Assembly: GCF_000004075.3 (NCBI RefSeq)
Contig: NC_026660.2
Coordinates: forward strand, 3,658,001-3,722,000
Source of the DNA: Cucumis sativus
Lineage: Eukaryota > Streptophyta > Magnoliopsida > Cucurbitales > Cucurbitaceae
Reading direction: 5' to 3'
DNA: 64,000 bases
Notes under the pieces: generated by a model
What the model was told of the DNA's origin: nothing
What the model saw: only the letters and a program-made list of their open reading frames with translations
Database searches by the model: none
In this document: positions 11,701 to 24,099 of the stretch, piece by piece
Layout of the letters: every line of letters starts with the position of its first letter
Numbering within the stretch: the first letter of the stretch is position 1
Program-made: the position numbers and the translations under genes

Positions 11701-11947
11701 TTTAAATCACAACGACATATATGAAATTTATGAGAAGTGATCACACATCATGATTTTTCTTATTTCGATACAAATGTAGTGAATATTTTGGATTTTTGTT
11801 ACGTTGATGTAAAAATTATCTTTTTATATTTGCAAATACATTGAAATATCTAATAAACTTTATATGTTGTTTTTATGTTTGAAATAATAACTATTAATTT
11901 TATATTTAATCGGCAATATCCACGAGAGTGAGAAAATGTAGTAATAA

Positions 11948-11955
11948 TATAAAAT
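11948..11955 (+). promoter_or_regulatory. Candidate TATA box of the phosphatase-like gene
   Basis: TATAAAAT lies 188 bp before the ATG at 12136, which would give a leader of about 155 bp. The context is AT-rich, so chance occurrence is possible. Confidence 0.4.
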
Positions 11956-12135
11956 TTAAAAGGAGAAAAAAAATCCATCTTTTCTTCCATTGGCTTCGTT
12001 TCAACGAGGATTGGTGGGTCACAGTCCTCCTCAGCTTCCATGTTTCATATGATCGTAAGAAATTTCCAAATCGTAACAACCCATTTGATATTTTGATCTG
12101 AAATTTTTTCTAATCTAAGTTTCTGAGGTTTCGAA

Positions 12136-15097
12136 ATGGTGAAACCAGGACTTTCATCTTTGATAGGGTTGAAGGCGGTAGCTTTATTCTCTCTATTTCT
12201 ATTTTTTAGGTTCTATGGCTTCAGATTGTTATCATTTCAATTCTTATATGCTTCTTTAGTTTCTTTCTTGGTTTCAGTTGCTTCTCTTCCATCAATCAAT
12301 CTTCCCCTGCTTTTGGGAAAGAAATCAGATGGGACTTTTCCCATTTGGTCCGTCATTATTTTTGGTCCATTTTTGTATTTTGTTCGATATCTTCCTTCAT
12401 TGCGTGGATTGTACCGTAAAGATGATCCTTACAGTGAAATTTGTGATGGTTTATTTGTTGGGGGGTGGCCTTGTTCACCTGATAGATTGCCTCCTTGTAA
12501 TCCTGCCATTGTTGATTGTACTTGTGAATTGCCAAGGTGTTTAGAACTCTCTGGGGCGGGTTATTTGTGTGTTCCAACTTGGGATACACGCTCTCCTCAG
12601 CCTCGAGAAATTGAATTGGCCGTTCGGTGGATTTGTAGAAAGAGAGAGCAGAAGAAGCCGGTGTTCATCCATTGTGCTTATGGTAACGTCTCTTGCTGTA
12701 CTGATTAAAATGCTTGGATTTTCATGTGCAATTTATAGGGATGGAGTAAAGAAGGAGGGAGAAGGGGGTTCATTGCCCTCTCAGGTAGAAGTGATTTTCA
12801 ATTTTGATGATATGAAAATGACACTTGAAAGTATAAAATTCAACATTAAATTGATCTTGCGTGTTTAAAGGGAGTGATTTTAAACATGGTAGAAGTGATC
12901 TTAACCAAACTTGCTCTTAGTTTGTTTAGTAGATGTAAAAAGTTGTATAAATAAGTTTAGGAGTTTGAAGTTTTCCATCTAGTTTGCCCTTGGTTGTTTT
13001 GTCCCCGGTTGGTTAACTGGATCTGAGTGAATGACTATGCTTCCGCTATGATGCGTATGTTTTCACTTTGCTTTTTTAACTCTTTGTCTACCCCTATTCT
13101 TCCAGTTTAGTGTTTGAATCAATAAAGAACCTTTTCTTTTGTATTTGTATGGATCCGTATTACTGCGTTCCAATTCCTTGCTGATACCTCTCAAGGAAAA
13201 TTTTAATGAGACCATTTGCATGTAGTTATGCACTCTTCATTATAGGAATGTATTTTCTGAAAGATTAGGACTTTCGTGCTTTGATGGATGGAAGACACTT
13301 TCATTTTTTGTTTTTTCTTTTTCTAAAAGGAAACGAATCTCACTATTATTAATATTGAAAAATAGAGAGAAAAAAGTTCAATGTACATGAGGGTTATACA
13401 AAAAGCAATGGGGAGGATCAGTAGTCGCACCCGACATCTCAACTAGGTTTACACCCCCTTAGCGTCCTCATCATATACAAGAAGCGAGAATAAAAACCCT
13501 TATACTAAGCTTCTATTTTCAATTCAAGATCAACAAAAAAGCCACAAATATAAGCCAACCATAATAATAATAATAATCTGTCCATACAAAACATAAAAAC
13601 TAAGGCAGCAGGCCAAGAACAAATGAAGAATAATCCTCGATTGAGCAGAAAACTGGTTGAAACGCCCTAATCCAGGAGACATAATATTTGAGGACTTCAA
13701 AGTGGGGGGAGGCTATAAAGGCTGGCCAATTTAACAAAATTTCCTGCAGAGAGTATTCCTGAAAAGATTTGGATAATGAACACCATGAGGATGTATTCAA
13801 ACAAGCAAGATCATAATGTTCCATCCAAGTCTACGGTTTATCTTGGAAAACCCTTTGATTTCTTTCAAACCAAACTTCAACTGAGAGAGTTTTTACTGCG
13901 TTTACCCACGACAATTCAGCTGTCTTCTTCTTCAAGGCTCATTTTTTTGTTCAACCTGAACTTATTGCTTTGACCACTTCTCACTTGATTCTTTTTTTGC
14001 ATTCTATTCCGTGGGTTCATTCAGCAAGTGTGCTGAAATAATGATAATAAATTAGGCTGACTATTCAATGTCTTACAATCTTGGATTTTGACCTCCTATC
14101 CTACCGTGCCGCCCTGCCTATTTGTTTATAATGCCCTTCACAGAAACCATGCTGCTATGTGTCTTGATTGGTTTTTTCCCCGCCAGTTCTTTTACAAGAT
14201 TTGATTGCACTCTTTCTTTGATTGACATTTCTTGTCCTTCTAATGTTTATATCCTATTCTGAAATTTTGCTATTGTGTTGGTGGAAACTCAAACTCTGAC
14301 AAGTAGAAAATTTTACCATGCTAGGCATAGGCTCTATTCTTGCACATTACTTGTCCGTGGTTCATGGGTTAAATTGGTATCTCAGGCCATGAGTTTGCTA
14401 ACCGATGGATTACATAAACTAAACCTTTGATATCCTCCTCTCAAGCTACATATTCTTTTTTGTAAATCACAAATCCATAAACCAAGCATATTTAAGTTAA
14501 GTATACCCAATTTTCTATAACTTCACAAAATTTATAGCATTGGTTGCACAAATGAATAGCAACATTTATGCTGAGCTAACTTCAATGGTTTTCTTTCTTC
14601 TTCTTTTTTTCACCTTAAAAGAATAGTACAATATAAATATGAGAATGGAGATTCGAAGTTAGTAGAGATGCCTTAGCCATTTAACTCAAACTAGTTGTAG
14701 AATGCCCCCAAGGCGCTTACCAACGATCCATTCAACCTCTGTATATGATGACATTTTCAAGTTTTCACAGTTTCTATAGTCGAAAATCTCATAGGTCACA
14801 TGAGACATGTTCTTGTTATATTTGAAATCAATGTCTGTGAAACAAATATCTTTTGACATTCCACTAGTGACCGTAAGGTAAAAATATCAACATCATTCAT
14901 TCTGTTTTCCAGGTCATGGAAGAAGTGTTGCCGTTACGTGTGCAGCGTTAGTGGCTCTAGGAGAGGCAGAAGATTGGAAAGATGCAGAGAAGATAACAAA
15001 GGAAAAACGACCTTGCATCAGGATGAATTCTTCTCATCGCAAAGCCTTGGAAGAATGGTCGAAACATCGGCTATCCGCTCCAAAGAAGAGACAATGA
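12136..15097 (+). CDS. Membrane-anchored dual-specificity phosphatase-like protein
   Basis: Two coding exons, 12136-12682 and 14913-15097, are joined in phase 1 and give 243 residues ending in TGA. Residues about 10-90 are strongly hydrophobic and probably form two or three membrane segments, the last near WSVIIFGPFLYFVRYL. The rest is a small protein-tyrosine-phosphatase domain. The signature HCxxGxxR(S) is complete: H179-C180-A-Y-G183-H-G-R186-S187, with C180 the predicted nucleophile and R186 the phosphate binder. D150 in VPTWDTRSP is a plausible general acid. The C-terminus is basic (HRLSAPKKRQ). Plant databases often call such proteins YnbD-like or dual-specificity phosphatase-like. The substrate is unknown and could be a phosphoprotein, phosphoinositide or other phosphate. 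The 2.2-kb intron splits the catalytic loop codon G183. Confidence 0.85.
13320..14010. repeat. Repeat-like stretch inside the phosphatase intron
   Basis: This part of the intron contains an (AAT)n run near 13558-13577 and sequence that reads like an inserted repeat. Open frames of 65-74 codons on both strands are unrecognisable, and I see no splice-consistent exon. Confidence 0.35.
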
Positions 15098-15600
15098 TGT
15101 GAGTCCTAAGCTTCTTTCTGGTAGCTGAATAGCAAAAACATGAATCTAATAGGCCATTCCAAACCCCTCCCCTTCTAATCTTCCATATCTTATTGCTTGG
15201 ATGAGCATTTGATGTATCATCATTGAGTACTAGTAATATTAATAGATAAACAAACTCTGTAACAAAAAGTTTTCATCTTTCTATCTTGGATTTAGTCATT
15301 CAATTTCTGTGGCTTCCATTTGCCATTATTGCCCTTTGCCTGCAAGTTGGTTAGTTCAGCCTTGAAGTGTAGATATAGTCTTATAGACATGAATGAACGT
15401 AGAAATCGCTGAAATCTATGGAACTTTGATTCTGTAGCTATTTGAATTTAAACCTATATATGCTTTTTACTGTATTCTTTTTCAATCTCATGATTCAGCT
15501 CAAGTTTGAGAAACAACTGCTCTATTTCATTTTTCTCTCTTCATGTTGTAACTATGAGAAAATATGTGTTAGAAAAGTGGTGGTCGTAATAAAAACAACA
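15098..15600. other. 3' flank of the phosphatase gene
   Basis: The first few hundred bases after the stop are presumably 3' UTR. No further gene is visible. Confidence 0.5.
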
Positions 15601-15604
15601 CTAT

Positions 15605-15945
15605 TTGTTTAAAATAGTACATAAGTCTTTGATCCCTGTACTTTTGAGTTTGGTTCATTTTGTTCTTCTAACTTTTAAAATGTTCACTTCATCCATATAC
15701 TTATAACTTTGGCTTATTTTGGTTCTTGTATTTCAAATTTCTCTCTGAAATTTCAAAAAGCGACCATTTGGATCTCTTAAAAATGAAGTAGAAATAAAAA
15801 CTTTAAAAGTTCAAAAACCAAAATGAATATTTTGAAAATACGATGACTAAAATGAACCAAAATTGAAAGTAGAAGTCCTAAAATAAACCTTTGAAAAGTA
15901 TAGAGGCCAAAATGAACTAATACTCAAAATATAAAAACCAAAATA
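15605..15945. mobile_element. Foldback-type element with long imperfect inverted arms
   Basis: The left arm (about 15605-15730) reads as T-rich sentences such as CTGTACTTTTGAGTTTGG and TTGGCTTATTTTGGTTCTTG. The right arm (about 15800-15945) carries the matching A-rich complements, including CAAAATGAACTAATACTC. The interior has no coding sequence. Similar arms occur at 39770-39910 with 40310-40445, and a half-like copy near 20370-20480. Confidence 0.55.
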
Positions 15946-16273
15946 GTATTATATATTTCTTACTTGATGGAACTCAACGTTTTCTTGAGATGAGAGGTCT
16001 GATCTTCTATCCTTAATATCTTACCGTTGACCACCTTAGTAATACAAAAAGACACGATTTCAAAAAAATGGCTAATAGGTCATGAACTCAATTCATGATG
16101 ACCATATATCTATGAATTAGTTTTCTATAAGTTTCCTTGACCTATTAGATTACTTTAAAAAATTCACAATCATTTTTCTCGGAGAGAATTTTTTTTGGAC
16201 TCCTTTGGAGATTACATCCAGAGAATTCATACGTTATTTAGAACTAAAACTATTACTTTTATTTAGAGATTAC

Positions 16274-16549
16274 ACTTGTGTTTGGATTATCTATAGGAAA
16301 AAAATGTTTTTCAAGAATACATTTTCTTTAAAATGAGTTTAAAATTTAAACACTTACAACTTACAAATGTAGTGTACATAATTTTGTTTAAAAACCTATT
16401 TTCTCAAAACTTGGTTGAGTGTTTTCTTTAAAATGAATTATTTTTCAATCTCATTTTTTAAAAATGCATTTTGAAAAGTTAGCCAACATCTCGTTTTTTT
16501 AAAAAGAAATATTTTTAAAAAAATTTGAATAAGTTAATCCAAACAAGGT
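16274..16549. mobile_element. Second copy of the 1031-1310 MITE family
   Basis: The left end carries GTGTTTGGATTA and the right end TAATCCAAACAAG, forming terminal inverted repeats. The first 100 bp match the element at 1031-1130 closely (AAATGTTTTTCAA, TACATTTTCTTT, GAGTTTAAAATTTAAACAC). A clear target duplication was not found, so the boundaries may be off by several bases. Confidence 0.65.
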
Positions 16550-17500
16550 AGGGAATCCACACATTATTTAGAAAAGAATAAAAAGAAATGAAGAAAACAA
16601 TTTATATAGTATTATATTTATGATGGTACAAATTTAATTCTTTGACATTCCCATTTCCATCTCCACAAGGGATTTTAATTAAGAGGACATTAGATTTTTG
16701 TTTATGCCACTAAATGATAGAAAATTACTAAATTTGTAAAATCTTCCTTTAATATTTTAAATGTAGTTTTCTTCCATTTTTACAATTTCTTTTTTTAAAA
16801 AACAACTATTTAACTTTCAATATTTTATTTCACATCTTTTCATAAATTTACTACTTCAAAGTATTTTTTAAACAACTTTTTTATTAAAAGAATTTAAATA
16901 AAAATAACTTCCTGAGAAAACATTTTGTTGTTAAGTTAGTTCAAGCAAGTCCTAAAGCCTTCAGAAACTTTATTTAAAAAAAAAATCTCTAGAACTTATT
17001 TTCTCTAAGTTATGCTAAAATCAATTAACAAAAAATAACTCTTTCGATGCCCATAATATAATCCAAAATCACATTTACATTAAACCTTTTGGATTTGATA
17101 TGTATTTCTTAATTCATGTAATTTTCATAGTTTTCAACTCAACCCTCTTTTCTAACACATTTCAAATACTTTGTAATCCTAATTATATTCAATCTTCTAA
17201 TCCGTACAAAAGAGTGTAAGGTCTACAGGTACTGTGAATTTATAAGAGTCTATCAATAATAGAAGTCTAGATTTTGACTAATTTTTTAAAAATATTGTTA
17301 TATATTTTATTATTTTTTTTAAAATAGCCAAAAATTATAATTATTTTGAAATTGTAACGTGAAATCAACAAAATCCCAAAAATGATAAAAATAAAATAAA
17401 AAAAAAGGAAAAATTTAACTCAATACAACCCAACAACCCCTACGACTTGGATGGGGCAATCAATTTGAGGACCCCATGGGAAAGAAGGCTACGTAGCAAT
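16550..17500. other. AT-rich intergenic DNA upstream of ferredoxin
   Basis: No coding signal. Around 17240-17340 a motif containing TCTATCAATAATAGAAGTCT followed by a T/A-rich tail resembles the repeats at 25480-25620 and 37900-38110. Confidence 0.45.
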
Positions 17501-17770
17501 TTCACGGGAAAGAGAGAGAGAGAAGGAAAGAAAGAATTTAGTTAAAATAGAAAGGGTGATAGAGAACCGAACCCTTGGGTCTCACCAACTCAGTCGTCTT
17601 CGTTTGGAGTTTGTTCTTAAGAAAGGAAAGAAAAGGATAGACAGTGACAAACAAACACGTACTTCTCTTTTGTTCTCTTCCCTTCTTTTCTCTCTTCTTC
17701 CAGCGCCGTTTAGGGCTTCCACTTTCCATCTCCATTTCCTTCAGATCCCTCTCTCCCTCTCTCTCCCTTC

Positions 17771-19456
<1,686 letters not shown>

Positions 19457-20690
19457 TTTGTTTGCTTGTGTGTATTTTGTCAGTTGAATCTGATGATTGA
19501 ACTTCCATCATGCTAAACTTTCCAAGACTAGGCTTAGTTTTTGAGGTTGAATGTCTATTTTGCAAGAATTATGCTCAGTAGAACTGCGAAATTTAAGTTG
19601 CTGGTTTAGCGGAAGTCGAAGTATCGAACATCATTCATGAATAATGGGTATATCTGTTTTAGTTTATGGTTAAGGGCCAAGAGAAGGTGTGAAAGTTCAA
19701 TGCCGACAAATGGACATTAAGTTCCCAGCTCGGCTTCAAGTAAGTAACTATGCATATGCATATGATGGAGTGTCTCATCTTCATTCATTACTTGGCATAA
19801 AAATGAATTTCGTAGGTTATTAAAATGGATGAATATAAATTAGTAAATAATCTGATTGACCTGCCAAAAAAAAGAAAAAAACGTTTTGACGATTTGGAAA
19901 TAAAAATAGATTTGTGTAGGGTGGGAAAGTGGATTGTTAAATCTTTGCTTTGCTTTTCTATTCTGCTTTGATAAAATATTTCTTGGTTTCCATTTTTCCA
20001 AATAAATTTATTGATTTTTTTAATTTCAATTTTATTAATTGAAAAGAAATGGGTGCTTTTTCGTAAAATAACTATTTACACAGTAAATTCATTGCACCTT
20101 TTTCTTCTATGAATGGTAAATGCATGTTTAAGTCTAAAAGCACACGAAGTACGAACTAAAATAGCTTATTTTGGACCATAAAATGGACAGAATATGGTAA
20201 CGGTTGTTTTTAGCATAGATTTATATAATTTCCTTTTTTTTTTTTTTTTGAAAAATTAAAGAAACAGTTTACAAAATTTTCAGACTGTTTTTCTTTTAAA
20301 AGAAGTTTTAATTATTAAAATTAAATTTTTTAAAAGTTATTAAATTTTTGGTTAAAAGTATTTTATAGTTTCTTAGTTTTTGTACTTTTAATTTGGCATC
20401 GAATTTTAGTTTTAGTTTACAACTATTTAGTTCTTGTAATTGTTCTGAATTTTACTGTCACATTTTGATGTTTATATTTAGTTCCATTTTACAATTCAGT
20501 GTTAAGATTTAATTAAATGTTTTTTGTATAAGCAAACTGATTAACAAATTAGAGACTATTTTTATAAAATAAGAAGTCTACATTATATCATAAAATAATA
20601 ACCATTTTACCTATACTCATTAGATAAATCCAGTTCCTCAATGAGCGACTATGTGGATAAGATATATTTATGTACATATCTTATTATTTA
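19457..20690. other. 3' flank of ferredoxin and AT-rich intergenic DNA
   Basis: The 3' UTR is followed by AT-rich DNA. A half-like copy of the foldback repeat lies about 20370-20480. No gene seen. Confidence 0.5.
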
Positions 20691-20699
20691 TAATTTATA

Positions 20700-20960
20700 A
20701 TAATTATATACACTAGACTCATCGTGGCTAGTGGCTTACTCAGAAATTGAATCAAATAGACCTTTTTAACTCAGTGGTAGAGTAATGCCATGGTAAGGCG
20801 TAAGTCATCGGTTCAAATTCGATAAGGGGCTTTGGCTTTTTTCATAAAACTCCAGCCGTAGTATTCATATTTGATTGAGGGGAGAATAGACGACATTTTT
20901 TTTTTTTGTAATAAAAAAAGTACAAACCGTATAATTTTAATTTCATTTTTTTATAAAAAA
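20700..20960 (+). other. Nuclear insertion of plastid DNA (NUPT) around trnT-GGU
   Basis: The segment matches, from memory, the plastid region around trnT-GGU. It includes the upstream CGTGGCTAGTG and CAGAAATTGAATCAAATAG, the tRNA, and the downstream TTTCATAAAACTCCAGCC and GGGGAGAATAGACGAC. Edges are approximate because the flanks are equally AT-rich. The insertion is non-functional nuclear DNA. Confidence 0.85.
20760..20831 (+). pseudogene. trnT-GGU: Plastid-derived tRNA-Thr(GGU) pseudogene
   Basis: The 72-nt sequence matches plastid trnT-GGU apart from four changes I can identify: the first base (G to A), one in the acceptor stem (C to T), one in the D-stem region (C to T in AGTAATGCC), and one in the T-stem region (C to T in AAATTCGAT). 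The anticodon loop still reads GGT. The changes break acceptor and T-stem pairs, and plastid tRNAs are not expected to work from the nucleus. Confidence 0.85.
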
Positions 20961-21385
20961 GTTATCTTTAATTATACCAAATATTAAACATATTCAAAAT
21001 CTATAGCAGTTTCAAACAAAGCCTTCGTAAAAATATGTCAGTTTTAGATGAGAAAAGATTTAAATAAAAAATAGCAATTCCTCTAAATTTTACTGTCCAT
21101 ATGCATTTTCATTAAACATAAAAGATTAAATATAACTGAAATTTTGAGAAACTTAAAAGAGAAATTGTCGTGGACTACAACTAAGTTTGAACGTTTCTTC
21201 CGCTGTGAGATACTAGGTATTTTCAAGAAAATTCTACAAACTAGATTCTCTCAAAATTAGTTAATCGAAAAATTCAAGAAAAAACTTCAATTTTAATTTT
21301 AGTGTTTTTAAGCCAAAAAAATTATATATATAAAAAAAAAACATCAAAAACTTACTAAGTGGCTCAAAGAATACCAAAATCTTGG
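20961..21385. other. AT-rich spacer between the plastid insertion and the GC-rich array
   Basis: Nothing recognisable: low-complexity A/T sequence with no coding signal. Confidence 0.5.
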
Positions 21386-21397
21386 GAGAAAGAAAAC

Positions 21398-21790
21398 GCG
21401 GCAAGAGAACACGGCTCGTGTGGAAGGAATGTTCGGCCCACGGCTCGGACGAAAAGAGCGCTCGGCACGAAGCTCAGACGGAAGGGGCGGTGGTCAACTC
21501 GCGGAACGGACTTAGCTCTCAGCTAGCAACTCTAACTAAAGGAGCGCTCAGCTCGCGGCTCGAACTTAGGAGCGCTCAACTCGCGGCTCGAACTTAGGAG
21601 CGCTCAGCTCGCGGCTCGAACTTAGGAGCGCTCAGCTCGCGGCTCGAACTGAAGAAGCGCTCAGCTCGCGGCTCGAGCTGAAGGAGCGCTCAGCTCGCGG
21701 CTCGAGCTGAAGGAGCGCTCCGCTCGCGGCTCGAGCTGAAGGAGCGCTCCGCTCGCGGCTCGGACCGAAGGAACGCTCGGCTGACGGTTT
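21398..21790. repeat. CpG-dense 28/29-bp minisatellite
   Basis: Nine clear units built around (G)GAGCGCTCAGCTCGCGGCT start at 21541, 21569, 21597, 21625, 21654, 21683, 21712, 21741 and 21770. The spacing is 28 bp for the first four units and 29 bp from about the fourth onward. Diverged units extend back to about 21398. Each unit contains the palindrome GAGCGCTC and several CpG sites, in strong contrast to the AT-rich surroundings. The period is not a multiple of three and the open frame across it (21382-21597) resembles no protein, so it is not called coding. Confidence 0.92.
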
Positions 21791-22570
21791 GAAACAAAAT
21801 GAAAAATTGAAAGGAATATTTAATAATATAGGGTATTTTAGTTGGTAGTTATTGTGATTACCAAAGCCCCCAAGCCCGTCCTGCCTCTCGTCTTTCTCTG
21901 TCTTCCATCTTTTTTCCGATTATCTTACTCACGTCGCCAATTGTTCGCATCCTCCAGTTAAGCATTGTCGCCATTTTAGTCTGATTTTTGTCCCAGATGA
22001 GTGAAAAGCATGTTATTGAAGAAATGAACTCTAAGCCTTATTTTCATCTAAGATGGAGAGAGAAAAGCATGATAATTGAAGAAATTAACTTTTCGTGTTT
22101 AAACATTTATTAGCCTTCTGTTTAACCATCTAGATTATTTTGGTTAGAACTATAATATAATAGATGTCATTTGTATTTTTATCACAAATCCAAATATTCG
22201 ATGTATCACATGTCCACAAAACACACATTAAGTATTTCAATTTTTGTAAAATAAAATCAACAGATATTCAAGATAAGATAGTTATTTAAAGTCATGATTA
22301 TCCAAGATCAAGCGATTATAAATACCTTTTCAAAAATGAAAATTATTTTGATTTATTTAGCTTAAAAATGACTTATTATTAAAAATTAAACAAAAGAAAA
22401 TCAATATTGAAAGTAGATTTTAGATTAAACCTGACCCTGAAATCATCTTGTTTTTCTCAACATAGTGAGACGAAATCCAAGAATTGTTCAAACAACGCTA
22501 ATGTCAGAGCCACATTAATTTACCAACTTACATCTAGAACGAGATTCTACATACAAACATTATTGTTAGT
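21791..22570. other. Intergenic DNA between the minisatellite and RPS25
   Basis: A short GC-richer patch with CTCGTCTTTCTCTGTC-type sequence follows the array, then AT-rich DNA up to the RPS25 3' end. No gene recognised. Confidence 0.5.
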
Positions 22571-22772
22571 ATTTGGCAGTAGAAAAGAAAAGGCAAATAC
22601 CAGCTAATGTGACACAATTCATCAAACAAGTCAAGACCCGCAACGTAAACAAATTAAAAACGTCACATTTAGAGTTCATTTGATCACTCAACAAAATTTG
22701 GAATTGCAAAATGGAAAGGCAACTACATATCATATATACCCTTTCGGGCATAAGTGACATGAATTGTTGTCC

Positions 22773-23864
<1,092 letters not shown>

Positions 23865-23877
23865 GAGATTTGGTTTC

Positions 23878-23886
23878 TAGGGTTTG
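23878..23886 (-). promoter_or_regulatory. telo-box-like element in the RPS25 leader
   Basis: Read on the minus strand the sequence is AAACCCTAG, the core of the plant telo-box, within the predicted 5' leader. Telo-boxes next to site II motifs are typical of ribosomal protein genes. Confidence 0.65.
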
Positions 23887-23946
23887 AGTGAAGAGTTCCA
23901 AGGGCTTCGGCTGGAAGGGAAAGAATGAATTCGCCTGAAGGGTAAG

Positions 23947-23954
23947 TATTTATA
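23947..23954 (-). promoter_or_regulatory. TATA box of RPS25
   Basis: Minus-strand TATAAATA lies about 83 bp before the ATG. Transcription would start near 23915-23920, giving a leader of about 50 nt. Confidence 0.65.
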
Positions 23955-23982
23955 TCAGAGGCCGGAATTCTTATATTCTGTG

Positions 23983-24081
23983 TTGGGCCGGCCCAAAAAC
24001 GGGGGAGTTTCCTTCGGTAATTGAATTGCAATGAGTAGCAAGATTCTAAGGCCGGCCCAAAAAGCAACGTTGTTTGGCCCA
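23983..24081 (-). promoter_or_regulatory. Site II (TCP-type) cluster of the RPS25 promoter
   Basis: TTGGGCCGGCCCAA at 23983-23996 is a perfect 14-bp palindrome holding two opposed TGGGCC motifs. A second GGCCGGCCCAA is at about 24050-24060 and TTGGCCCAAG at about 24074-24083. TGGGCC/GGCCCA elements are bound by TCP factors and drive ribosomal protein genes in dividing cells. The cluster lies 30-130 bp upstream of the TATA box. Confidence 0.75.
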
Positions 24082-24099
24082 AGGATTTCGAAAACAGCA

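Noticed and set aside
20760-20831. Functional nuclear tRNA-Thr
   Set aside because: It is a decayed plastid-type tRNA embedded in plastid spacer sequence, with stem-breaking changes.
21382-21597. 71-codon frame in the GC-rich array as a protein gene
   Set aside because: The 28/29-bp period does not keep a reading frame and the peptide resembles nothing known.
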